The notes: a model not told the origin generated them from the letters alone. Counted from the first letter of the stretch, positions 1-7,400 are shown. The stretch is 7,970 nucleotides of DNA from Aigarchaeota archaeon (GCA_025059415.1 JANXDQ010000038.1:1-7970), one strand, 5' to 3'. Numbers and translations are program-made.

Positions 1-1
1 C

Positions 2-1081
2 GAATCTCTCGGGAGGGCGCTTAGAAGGCTAAATGTAAGGCATGTGAAGCTTGAGTATAGAAGAATCGGAGAGAGGTCGTTCTTTATAAGAGAAGGAGCA
101 GAAGTCGGAGAGATCGCTGGGATCGGAAAAATCGAGAGAAGTTATTATTATGATTCATTTAGGCAGGGAGCCACGATTGTGCCTAAATCCGTTTGGTGTG
201 TGGAGGTTGTTAAGCATCCGAGGCTTGGGGTGGATCCGAAATATCCTTACGTTAGGACCTCCGGGAGAGCTATTGAGAGAGCCAAGTCCGGATACGAGGA
301 CGTAAAGTTGAGTGGAAATATTGAGTCAGATTTTCTGTATGCGGCGGTTTCAGGCTCGGAGCTTGTTCCATTTGGATTAACCGGGACTTATTTAACAATT
401 TTGCCCATAGAGGCCTCTGGGACGGGATATAGGATGATCACGAGGGAGGAGGCGTCGCGTAGGAGGTATGAGGGATTGTCCAGGTGGCTCTCCAGAGCTG
501 AGAGAATTTGGCGGGAGAAACGCAGTGAGAAGACCGACCGCATGGATATATATGGGTGGTTGGATTATCAGAGAAAATTAACTTCTCAGAGCCCTAGACG
601 AAGATTTAAAGTTCTCTACAACACCTCCGGGACCTACCTAGTCTCGTGTGTCGTAGAGAACGGCCCGATCACCCTAAAGATCGATGGGGTAAGAGTAAAA
701 GTGAATGGGGTAATCGCGGATTGTAAAACTTATTGGATGGAGACAGATGACGTCGCAGAGGCATATTATTTATCCGCTATACTCAATTCGCCAACAGTTG
801 ACGAGATGATTAAGCCTATGCAATCAAGAGGAGCATTTGGTGAACGCGATATCCACAAGAAGCCTTTGGAGTTCCCCATCCCCAAGTTCGATCCGAGTAA
901 TCAAATCCATCAACGCCTCTCCCAGCTTGGTAAAGAATGCCATGAGAAAGTTGCAAAAATCCTGCCAGCTTTGACGAGCAAGTATAGATCGGTTGGAAGG
1001 ATAAGAGCTGAAATAAAGAAATATTTGGAAAAAGAACTTAGGGAGATAGATCGTCTAACGAAGCAGATATTGATGATTTAA
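2..1081 (+). CDS. DNA methyltransferase, type IIG/Eco57I-like, C-terminal part (5'-partial)
   Basis: This is the target-recognition and C-terminal part of a large adenine-specific DNA methyltransferase, probably of a restriction-modification or related phage-defence system. The frame is open back to position 2, so 359 codons are visible and the start lies outside; the GTG at 44 is an internal Val codon. Counting from that GTG, family-like segments are QGATIVP (41-47), KVLYNTSGTYLV (189-200), YYLSAILNSPTVDEMIKP (241-258) and RGAFGERDIHKKPLEFPIPK (262-281). The YLSAILNS...PIPKFD arrangement resembles the TaqI-like C-terminal specificity domain of Eco57I/COG1002-type enzymes. The tail (about 285-345) is helical and charged. 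The S-adenosylmethionine site and the NPPY catalytic motif are not in the window, so activity cannot be judged. Whether the enzyme also carries a nuclease, or belongs to a BREX- or DISARM-like set, cannot be seen. The assignment comes from recalled family patterns. The gene ends convergent with the aldo/keto reductase. Confidence 0.75.
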   Translation, partial: ESLGRALRRLNVRHVKLEYRRIGERSFFIREGAEVGEIAGIGKIERSYYYDSFRQGATIVPKSVWCVEVVKHPRLGVDPKYPYVRTSGRAIERAKSGYEDVKLSGNIESDFLYAAVSGSELVPFGLTGTYLTILPIEASGTGYRMITREEASRRRYEGLSRWLSRAERIWREKRSEKTDRMDIYGWLDYQRKLTSQSPRRRFKVLYNTSGTYLVSCVVENGPITLKIDGVRVKVNGVIADCKTYWMETDDVAEAYYLSAILNSPTVDEMIKPMQSRGAFGERDIHKKPLEFPIPKFDPSNQIHQRLSQLGKECHEKVAKILPALTSKYRSVGRIRAEIKKYLEKELREIDRLTKQILMI

Positions 1082-1160
1082 CAGCCTGTGAGTGGCCAAA
1101 TGCCCCAATTTAAGTTCACCACTAACTCGTTAAGGGTAAGCGGTTTATGGGCCTGGAGTT
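1082..1160. other. convergent intergenic gap, no clear terminator
   Basis: The methyltransferase gene (+) and the reductase gene (-) end face to face across 79 nt. Transcripts from both sides must stop here or run into each other, yet neither strand shows a T-run longer than three or a convincing hairpin. I see no other feature. Confidence 0.5.
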
Positions 1161-2009
1161 TCATCTCCAAGTTTCCGAGAGTAGTTCATAGTCCTCTCTT
1201 GTGAGTTTCCAGCCCGCGGCCCCCGCGTTTTCTTCGAGGTGGTGTTTTTTCACCGCCTTTGGGATCGCTATCACCCGGTCATGCCAGATGACCCAGTTCA
1301 ATGCTATTTGGATCGGCTTCTTGGAGTATTTCTCGGCGAGGTCGACGAGCAGCCTAATTCTCTTTTCTCTCTTGTTTTTGAGGTCAGATGCCAGAGCACC
1401 CCTGGCTATGGGAGAGTAGGCCACTATCGTTATGTCGTTTTTGAAGGAATACGGCATCAAATCCGACTCGATTCCCCTCCTGTATAAGTTGTATTCCACC
1501 TGATTCGCGACCACATCCGTCGTAGAGAGATATGATCTCGCTTCATCCAGCTCTGAGGCCGAGAAGTTGCTCACCCCGATATACCTTATCTTACCCTCCC
1601 TGTAGAGCCTCTCCATGGCCCTCATAGTCTCCGACAGAGGGACCTCACTGCTGGGCCAGTGGATCATGTATAGGTCCACATAGCTCAACTGGAGCCTCCT
1701 CAAGCTCCTCTCACACGCCTTCAAAACGTCGTCGTATCGGAGATGGGTATGCCAAACTTTTGTCGCTATAAATAATTCATCCCTCTTGAAGCCCTTAATG
1801 GCCTCGCCAACCAACTCCTCGGCATGTCCCCCGCCATATATCTCCGCAGTGTCTATATGAGTCATCCCAAGCTCTATCGCGTATCTAATAGCCTCAATAG
1901 CCTCCTTATCATGCGAGTGGTCCGGAGACATGTCCCCTCCAATCTTCCATGTCCCCAAACCAATGGCCACGATCTTCTCATCCGTCTTACCAAGAACCCT
2001 ATACTCCAT
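1161..2009 (-). CDS. aldo/keto reductase
   Basis: A soluble NAD(P)H-dependent oxidoreductase of the aldo/keto reductase superfamily, which reduces aldehydes or ketones to alcohols on a TIM barrel. The 282-residue length is normal for prokaryotic members. The catalytic tetrad is visible: Asp53 and Tyr58 in HIDTAEIYGGG, Lys84 in IATKVWH and His117 in YMIHWP. Other family marks are GLGTWKIGG (17-25), IRYIGVSNFS (141-150), NQVEYNLYRR (169-178), AYSPIARG (197-204) and the cofactor-phosphate loop IPKAVKKHHLEENAGAAG (249-266). The last has Ala-Val where many members have Gly-Ser or Ala-Ser before the Lys. The ATG at 2009 is favoured because the barrel's N-terminal hairpin begins at once and a TATA box lies about 28 nt upstream. 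No Shine-Dalgarno precedes it (only GTTGAG), which fits a leaderless message. The physiological substrate cannot be read from sequence. It stands alone on its transcript and converges on the methyltransferase gene. Confidence 0.93.
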   Translation of the reverse strand: MEYRVLGKTDEKIVAIGLGTWKIGGDMSPDHSHDKEAIEAIRYAIELGMTHIDTAEIYGGGHAEELVGEAIKGFKRDELFIATKVWHTHLRYDDVLKACERSLRRLQLSYVDLYMIHWPSSEVPLSETMRAMERLYREGKIRYIGVSNFSASELDEARSYLSTTDVVANQVEYNLYRRGIESDLMPYSFKNDITIVAYSPIARGALASDLKNKREKRIRLLVDLAEKYSKKPIQIALNWVIWHDRVIAIPKAVKKHHLEENAGAAGWKLTREDYELLSETWR

Positions 2010-2022
2010 CTCAACTAAATGA

Positions 2023-2038
2023 ATAAAATCGATTTTAT
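2023..2038. promoter_or_regulatory. 16-bp perfect palindrome over the reductase TATA box (possible operator)
   Basis: ATAAAATCGATTTTAT is its own reverse complement over all 16 bases. It covers most of the TATA box and the bases just downstream, where a bound dimeric repressor would block TBP/TFB or polymerase. A random 16-bp perfect palindrome is expected about 0.1 times in 8 kb at even base composition, somewhat more in AT-rich DNA. The operator role is inferred from position and symmetry only. Confidence 0.35.
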
Positions 2039-2041
2039 ATA
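2032..2041 (-). promoter_or_regulatory. TATA box of the aldo/keto reductase gene
   Basis: The minus strand reads TATATAAAAT, close to the archaeal TATA consensus. Its centre is about 28 nt before the A of the ATG at 2009, so transcription should begin at or within a base or two of the start codon, giving a leaderless mRNA. The bases just upstream (CATAGT) make only a weak BRE. The box overlaps a 16-bp palindrome listed separately. Confidence 0.6.
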
Positions 2042-2080
2042 ACTATGTATCGTAGCACGATGGAATTACTTGCGGAAAAT

Positions 2081-2097
2081 ACATGTTAACATGTTAA
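2081..2097. repeat. overlapping palindromes / tandem 8-mer upstream of the reductase promoter
   Basis: ACATGTTA occurs twice in tandem (2081-2088 and 2089-2096). Because ACATGT is itself symmetric, the block contains two overlapping perfect palindromes: 14 bp at 2081-2094 and 12 bp at 2086-2097. It lies about 40-65 bp upstream of the reductase TATA box. That is a usual place for an activator site, but chance is not excluded, since about 0.5 perfect 14-bp palindromes are expected in a window of this size. Confidence 0.3.
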
Positions 2098-2260
2098 TAG
2101 ATGAGGTGATTGTCAAGTCCTATTGAGCCACAAAATATGGGAATGATGGTGATTAAGTGGTATGGCGGCATATGGGGTTCGGCATCCGTTTTACAGGCCA
2201 ATACCAAGCGTTCTCCAAAACATCCCGAGGAGCCCATATTTGAATAGGTCACACAATTTC

Positions 2261-2878
2261 TCACTGGCGCGTTATGTGCCGAGACCACCAGAACCCTATC
2301 CCCTCCAATATGTATTGGACGGCTATCGCGGCTAGCAACATCGCCATAATCTTCGAGACCACGATGGACCCTATTTCTCCAAGTATCTCATGGATCGTGT
2401 TGATGAATCTCAGGGTGAGCCAAGTCAATATCGCCACGACCGCGACGGAAGCCAAGGCCACCATGAAGCCCGAGCTTTCCAGGATTATTATCACTGTGGT
2501 TATCGCGCCCGGGCCGACGAGGAGTGGAACGCCAAGCGGCACCGCCCCCGCCCCCTCCGGGATGTGATTGTAAATCCTGGCCTCAAACCTATTCTTTATC
2601 AAGAGTTCTAGGGCGATGAAGAGTAAAAGCGCACCCCCGGCTATCCTAAAACTGTAGAGTTCTATGTTGAATATCTTGAGAACCCAGTTCCCGACGCTCG
2701 CGAAGAGTAAGAGGAGAATGAAGCCCGTCAATATGGCGATGTTAAACACCCTTCTCCTCTGCTTTGGCGTGAGGTTGCCGGTGATCCCGAGGAATATGGG
2801 GATATTCCCCAATGGATCGACAACTATTATCAAGGAGATGACCGCTTTTATGAAGTCGACGGCGAAAAATTCTAACAT
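2261..2878 (-). CDS. MarC/SnatA-family integral membrane protein
   Basis: A six-helix inner-membrane protein of the MarC family (UPF0056), 205 residues, the usual length. The archaeal member SnatA of Thermococcus was described as a neutral amino acid transporter; the bacterial MarC name comes from the marRAB region and does not show drug efflux. The family signatures are present: VDPLGNIPIF at 20-29 and PLGVPLLVGPGAITT at 114-128, a pair of similar half-repeats re-entering or crossing the membrane. Hydrophobic segments lie at about 9-30, 43-65, 73-94, 110-132, 136-158 and 173-195. The ATG at 2878 puts the first helix at the normal distance from the N terminus, and an in-frame stop 16 codons upstream limits any longer form. 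No Shine-Dalgarno is visible. It follows the PqqD-like gene after 67 nt on the same strand. Transport is inferred from the family, and the substrate here is unknown. Confidence 0.9.
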   Translation of the reverse strand: MLEFFAVDFIKAVISLIIVVDPLGNIPIFLGITGNLTPKQRRRVFNIAILTGFILLLLFASVGNWVLKIFNIELYSFRIAGGALLLFIALELLIKNRFEARIYNHIPEGAGAVPLGVPLLVGPGAITTVIIILESSGFMVALASVAVVAILTWLTLRFINTIHEILGEIGSIVVSKIMAMLLAAIAVQYILEGIGFWWSRHITRQ

Positions 2879-2901
2879 GTCTGAGAAAAATATAGCCTTT
2901 G

Positions 2902-2911
2902 GTATTATTAT
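2902..2911 (-). promoter_or_regulatory. possible weak TATA element of the MarC-family gene
   Basis: The minus strand reads CATAATAATA here, centred about 28 nt before the ATG at 2878, which would suit a leaderless transcript. The match to the TATA consensus is poor. A better-looking TATATTTTT (2886-2894) is too close to the start codon to serve it. Read-through from the PqqD-like gene is an equally good explanation. Confidence 0.25.
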
Positions 2912-2945
2912 GCTTAAGCTCGGCTACCCGATGGACTTTACTCAC

Positions 2946-3200
2946 TTACTCTATTAAGGCGGCCGCTCTTAGCCTCTTCAATAAGTCTAGAAGTGGATCT
3001 TTTATCTCCTCGATGCCCGTTTCACTTATACTTGCAAATTCATTAATTACTTCGGTTTCCGTTTTTCCATCACAAATACTCCAAATATACGCAACGACCT
3101 CATCAACTTTGTATGCTTCATTATCATCATTTACTAGGACTAGTGTGCCATCCTCATCCTTGAACAGGTTTCCCCTTCTCTTAAGTCTAACCTCTTCCAT
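2946..3200 (-). CDS. PqqD-like small protein (peptide-binding RRE-type fold)
   Basis: An 84-residue protein of the PqqD family, small winged-helix domains that in many systems bind the leader of a ribosomally made peptide and hand it to a radical SAM or other modifying enzyme. The N-terminal part (about 3-30) is strand-rich. The hallmark lies at 34-52, with EVVAYIWSICDGKTETEVI giving the aliphatic/IW, C-D-G and T positions of the family. The rest (about 53-83) forms the C-terminal helices, ending in a leucine-rich segment. The length equals a stand-alone family member, so it looks complete. No radical SAM protein, precursor peptide or PQQ gene is in the window, so a role in PQQ or peptide maturation is not supported by context. 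The ATG at 3200 fits a leaderless start under a good TATA box. The function is unassigned; the fold assignment is fairly firm. Confidence 0.8.
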   Translation of the reverse strand: MEEVRLKRRGNLFKDEDGTLVLVNDDNEAYKVDEVVAYIWSICDGKTETEVINEFASISETGIEEIKDPLLDLLKRLRAAALIE

Positions 3201-3349
3201 TACAGTTTTACTACAACGTGAACTATATTAAACTTTCGGATTTTACAAAAATGGCATTCTTTTGGAAAATAGCGGATAATTCTTGAGAACACGTGTTTTA
3301 TCGAGGTTATTTTTCATGTTTTCATCAATGAGGCCTTTTCAGGAAATCT
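3201..3349. other. AT-rich intergenic region between HAD and PqqD-like genes
   Basis: These 149 nt hold the PqqD-like promoter at the left end. On the minus strand, downstream of the HAD stop, there are short T-rich stretches, the longest being TTTTT at 3247-3251, which could serve as weak archaeal termination sites; no stem precedes them. A 10-bp palindrome AACACGTGTT sits at 3288-3297. I see no small gene and no structured RNA. Confidence 0.4.
3224..3238 (-). promoter_or_regulatory. BRE/TATA promoter of the PqqD-like gene
   Basis: The minus strand reads CGAAAGTTTAATATA: a BRE-like CGAAA (3238-3234) followed by the TATA box TTTAATATA (3232-3224). The box centre is about 28 nt before the ATG at 3200, so transcription should start at or very near the start codon. 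No Shine-Dalgarno lies between box and ATG, in agreement with a leaderless message. It implies the gene is not simply the tail of the reverse gyrase-HAD transcript. Confidence 0.6.
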
Positions 3350-4453
3350 CTAGAACGGCTTCCACAACTTCTCCTCCCTTTTGAGCGCTCTTGGAAGATC
3401 ATTGATGTTTTCCATGAGTATTTCAGCCCCATTTTCTATGAAGAAGTTGAGTGAGTACTCGTTGGTCAGGACTCCGGCGAACATCGCGTCTAGCCCCCTT
3501 TCAGATGCCCTCCTGACCATGATTAAATCCTCCGCCGAGTTGCCGACATAAAGCACCTTTCCGGCACCCATCCGCCTAGCACACTCAATTAACCCAGTTG
3601 GATCCGGCTTCTCCGGCCCTCTTATAACATTGCCTATGAATACGCTTGATTCCAAGTCGAAGTATGCCAGTACCGGCTCCAGAGATTTCTCAGATTCCCA
3701 TCTCCCCCTACCAGATACTATTGCTAATCCTCTTGGAACTAGTTCACTCAATTCCCTGAGCGTTTCTTCTTCGATGAAAAGTTCCTCGTTGAGAACCGCG
3801 CCGCGCCAACTCACATAGAGGGGGTCAAGACCATATCTTTCCCGGATGCCGTCATCACCGAGGTAAATTTCATCGAAAAGCGTCGTTAAGAGGCCTGATC
3901 TATAAGATGTCAAAGGGCCAAGCGAGCTTCTCAGGTCCTTTAAAGCCTCTTTCCTCCCAATCTTCTCCGCCTCCCTGTCCAAAAATGATTCAAGATCTTT
4001 TTTCTCGAGATATTTCCCAAAATGTCCCCTAATAATTTCATTAAGCCATTTAATTGATTCTCTCACATATTCTGGAGCACTTTCACCTTCAACTACGCGA
4101 CTTAGATAGTTTTCGACGTCGATTTTACCCAGTGTTTTCTCACATCTTCCGGCATGAGTTGCGTGAAGGAAGATCACTTGGATAATTATTGATGATGTAT
4201 TCCAGTCGTTATTGAATCCCCCGAGCATCTTAATGGAGCGTATCACCTCATCTACATCGTTTCCCAGTTTGCATTCAATTCCATAGAGTTCGTTCAAGAT
4301 TATGCACGTCGTGAGCTTTATTGTCAAATCATAAGATTTCCTCACATCTATCAAGGTTCCATCAATGTCGAAGATTATGGCTTCTACCTCAGAAACTTCA
4401 TCGAATTTATCAGCGTGGATGAGTAGCCCCCTGCCTAACAATTTATAACTCAT
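3350..4453 (-). CDS. HAD-superfamily (subfamily IA) hydrolase, TIGR01548-like
   Basis: A 367-residue member of the haloacid dehalogenase superfamily, most likely a Mg-dependent phosphatase acting on a small phosphorylated metabolite. Numbering from the ATG, motif I is FDIDGTLIDVRKSY with nucleophile Asp29 and acid/base Asp31. Motif II is the Ser247 in AIVSGRG, motif III the Lys282 in GPEKPDP, and motif IV VGNSAEDL with Asp309. Motif IV has Asn305 where most relatives have the first metal-binding Asp. The region GGFNNDWNTS (about 68-77) and the DVRKSY after motif I recall the TIGR01548 group, whose substrate is unknown. The long helical cap (about 45-240) explains the size. The ATG at 4453 is preferred over TTG at 4459 because the Shine-Dalgarno GAGGGAG lies 9 nt before the ATG but only 3 nt before the TTG. 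It starts 17 nt after the reverse gyrase stop and is probably co-transcribed with it. It is less likely a phosphoglycolate phosphatase, given the large cap. Confidence 0.85.
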   Translation of the reverse strand: MSYKLLGRGLLIHADKFDEVSEVEAIIFDIDGTLIDVRKSYDLTIKLTTCIILNELYGIECKLGNDVDEVIRSIKMLGGFNNDWNTSSIIIQVIFLHATHAGRCEKTLGKIDVENYLSRVVEGESAPEYVRESIKWLNEIIRGHFGKYLEKKDLESFLDREAEKIGRKEALKDLRSSLGPLTSYRSGLLTTLFDEIYLGDDGIRERYGLDPLYVSWRGAVLNEELFIEEETLRELSELVPRGLAIVSGRGRWESEKSLEPVLAYFDLESSVFIGNVIRGPEKPDPTGLIECARRMGAGKVLYVGNSAEDLIMVRRASERGLDAMFAGVLTNEYSLNFFIENGAEILMENINDLPRALKREEKLWKPF

Positions 4454-4462
4454 TTCCAATGT

Positions 4463-4469
4463 CTCCCTC
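4463..4469 (-). promoter_or_regulatory. Shine-Dalgarno of the HAD gene (decides the start)
   Basis: The minus strand reads GAGGGAG in the 17-nt gap after the reverse gyrase stop codon. It is complementary to the pyrimidine-rich 3' end of archaeal 16S rRNA. Its distance favours the ATG at 4453 over the TTG at 4459. A ribosome-binding site here, beside leaderless starts at 3200 and 2009, is what one expects for a downstream gene of an operon. Confidence 0.6.
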
Positions 4470-4470
4470 T

Positions 4471-7400
4471 TTACAACTTCGGTTGCTCCGCCACAACTGG
4501 CGTCTTCCTTATTTCCATAACTTCTTCATAGAGTTTTCTGAGAATTTCTTGATAGTTCATCTCTCCTTTCTCGACAAGATCCATGTCCGCCTCGAGCCTA
4601 CGCGTGAGTTCTTCTGAAACATATTTCCCGAATTTCTCGATTAAGAAGTGATAAACCATCGTACCCTTTTTCGTTGCTATTAACCTTCCAGCCCTCTCAA
4701 TCACGTATCCCCTATGAAGAAGAGTCTCAATTATCTTGCTGTATGTGCTCGGCCTACCTATCCCTTTCTCCTTCATCATCATCACCGCATCCCCCTCAGT
4801 CAAGAGCCTCGCGGCGGGGACCCGCCTGACCTCAAGCTCCACGATATCATATTCCCCTTCTCTGACTCTGGTCCGCATTCTTACTATCGGGAAGAATTTG
4901 AGAAATCCTTCTTCAAGCACCTCAATGTCCTGAATTACCTCAACCTCATTTGTCATGGCTCTAATTTTGAACCTCTGAGTCAGGATCTTGGCGGACTTAG
5001 ATTGACTCGCAATAAATCTCCTGAAGATCAGGTCGTACATGCGGAAGTGCATCTCGCTCAGTCTCCGCGCCGGGATCGTGATCAAACCGATTTTAATGTA
5101 GTATCTCAGCTTTTCGGCGTCAAGAGATTTTACAGGCCTTATACATTCGTGCGCGCCCTCCATGTGGTAGGTTCTCGGAGTGAATAGACCTGGGGCCATC
5201 TGGCTCAAATATTCCTTTGCTATCGCAAGGCCGACTTGAGAGACCGTGGTCGCATCAGTCCTATGATAGGTTATTAAACCCGCCTCGAATAATTCTTGGG
5301 CGATCCTCATCGCCTCCGCGGCAGAGAGTTTCAGATATGTGAATGCATCTTTAAGGAGGGAGTCGGTCGCATATGGAGGCAGGGGGTTCACCTCTCGCTC
5401 TTCCTCGATTACGTCCTCAACCGTCACCTTCAACTTCATCTCTTCCCAGGCATCCAGGATCTCCTCGAGATTCGCTGGATCCATGATCTCGATTACTGGG
5501 CCGTCTTTCAGCATAATCCTCAGGAGGGGCAGCTTCCTCCTAGAGCGTTCAATAGTAGACACTATCCACCCGAGAACCGGAGTCTGAACCCTCCCCGCGG
5601 AGAGCCACTTGCTTCCAAATCGATCCCAGAGCTTCATACTGAGCTCGAATCCTATCCAGCGGTCCTCAATCCTTCTGAGAAGCTGAGACTCCACCAAATT
5701 TACGTCCACGCCTCGTTTATTCTGGAGCGCTGCTAGGAGCGCCCTCCTCGTGACCTCGTGGAATTCCAATCGATAGATTCTCGGGTTATATGGTTTGAGT
5801 AGGCAGAGGAGGTCGTATGCGATCTTCTCTCCCTCGGCATCCGGATCCGTGGCAATGTATATTTCGTTGTATTGTAATGCGAGTTTCTTGATCGCCTCGA
5901 TGATTTCGCCCTTATGATATACCTCGTCAGATCCGCAGGAAGGACATCTCCCATCATCAGTCCACTGCTCACCGCAATTAAGACATCTTTTAATTACGCC
6001 GTATACCGGGATGAATCTATTATCAAATTCCTCGATTCCATGTATTCCCCTTCCAGTTACGAGGTCCGTGATGTGGCCCTGCGTCGCCGTAACCCCCACG
6101 ATCACCCCGCCGATGGCCGCCTCGTATACAGTTAAATTTCCGACCCTCCTCCTAAATGGCCTACCGAATAGGTATGCGATTGTCCGGGCTTTTGTCGGTG
6201 ATTCCACGAGCATTAAAGCGGCCCTGACGACGTCCTTTGCCTTGACTTCGGCCTTGCCCAATAGGAGCTCCCTTATTATCTTCCTCTCAGCGTCTATCTG
6301 CCTGAAAACGAGCTCCGCGTTCTCCGGGTTATAGGGCTCAAACTCCACCTCCTCGAGCTGGGCCTTCAACCTCGTGAGCAGCCCCTTGAAGGCCTTCTTG
6401 TCATCTACGAGGATTATGCTCGCCCCCTTTGCCACACCATATGGGTATAATCTGGACGTTCTCCCCGATGCCTGAATGTATCCAGTTATATCAGGGATTA
6501 TTAATGAGAATCCGTCCTCGGTGGGCCTCAGCGTTATGTCAAGTTCCAATTCTATCTTTTCGATAAAGTCCCGAGTTAGGATTTTCTTGAGTAAATCCCT
6601 TGTAGACATGATGGTCTCCTGCGCATATTTCTCGAATCCTTCCAGAACCTCGCCCCTCTCACATGCATTCTTTATCTTATCGATCAATTCCCTGCTCAGC
6701 GGGGTTATCTTCATGAGCCTCGCTATCACGCCCTCAACTTCAGGTCTGATCCTCCGATCCAGGGCCGGTAAGATGTTATTGACCAGGATTAAGAGCTTCA
6801 TCGGATGGTATTCATCGCGATCTATGTGAATCTCTCTTCTGGGGACGCCGACGAATAATGCGTACCGTATTCTTGCCGGGAGGTCGATTCCCCTGGCGAG
6901 TGGGCTCCTCGACGCGGCTAATCCAACCATGACGTCTATCTCTCCCTCAGAGAATCTCTGGAGGATGTCCGTCTCCATCTTCTCGTAGAGGTAGACCTTC
7001 AGCCCAGATTTCTCAAGCGCCTCCGCGACTCTCGCCGCATAAGCTCTCCCGAGGAAATGGGGCGTGAATACGAGACATCCCCCACCATGTCTCTTTATGA
7101 TCTTTATCGCCTCATCGATTATTTTCGAATTGTCGACCTCCAGATACATGTCTTCTATGTTTCTGACGAATTCCTGGAATCTCCCGACCTCGAAGTCGAG
7201 TAGCTCTTCGAAGATCATCAACCTTCTAGTCTTCCTCCCCTTCAACGTGGCGCCAGAGACGACGAGTATCCCCTTCCGCCTCCGCTTCTCCTCCTCGACC
7301 TTCGATTCGAGGTCCCTATACACATCGAGTAATTCTCTTGATGATTTTTTTGGGAGCTTCATCCTGAGCTCGATGAGCTTTAATGCCGCGTCGACCGCCT

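Larger units (their letters stand above)
2010..2260. other. intergenic region between marC-like and reductase genes
   Basis: These 251 nt lie between the end of the MarC-family gene and the start of the reductase. The left third is AT-rich and holds the reductase promoter and both palindromes. The rest (about 2100-2260) has neither a recognisable RNA gene nor a T-rich terminator. A 64-codon minus-strand reading frame (2094-2288) runs through it and into the MarC gene, but its translation resembles nothing I know, so I do not call it a gene. Confidence 0.5.

Noticed and set aside
2140..2160. C-box-like ATGATGG suggesting a C/D guide RNA
   Set aside because: No matching D box (CTGA) at the right distance and no terminal stem; the resemblance is partial.
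2094..2288. 64-codon minus-strand frame in the MarC-reductase gap, considered as a gene remnant
   Set aside because: The translation matches no family I can recall, overlaps the end of MarC, and has no start signal.
2742..2945. 67-codon minus-strand frame with GTG just after the PqqD-like stop, a possible small peptide substrate
   Set aside because: Two thirds of it overlaps the MarC gene out of frame, it has no Shine-Dalgarno of note, and its sequence lacks a Cys-rich or Gly-rich core or leader-like pattern. MarC explains the DNA better.
3247..3251. TTTTT on the minus strand as terminator of the gyrase-HAD transcript
   Set aside because: Single five-base run without a hairpin; archaeal T-run termination is possible but the signal is too weak to list as a terminator.
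3288..3297. 10-bp palindrome AACACGTGTT as an operator
   Set aside because: It is short enough to occur by chance several times in this length and lies more than 55 bp upstream of the nearest TATA box.
4714..5187. 157-codon plus-strand open frame
   Set aside because: It lies antisense inside the well-conserved topoisomerase half of reverse gyrase, and its translation has no recognisable domain. It is a shadow frame.
5296..5736. 146-codon plus-strand open frame
   Set aside because: It is antisense to reverse gyrase over the conserved active-site and SAGRVQTP region; long antisense frames arise from codon bias.
5929..5985. Cys-rich segment in the topoisomerase half, checked as an inserted domain or intein remnant
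   Set aside because: The four cysteines form the ordinary zinc finger that reverse gyrases carry within the Toprim region; no insertion is needed.
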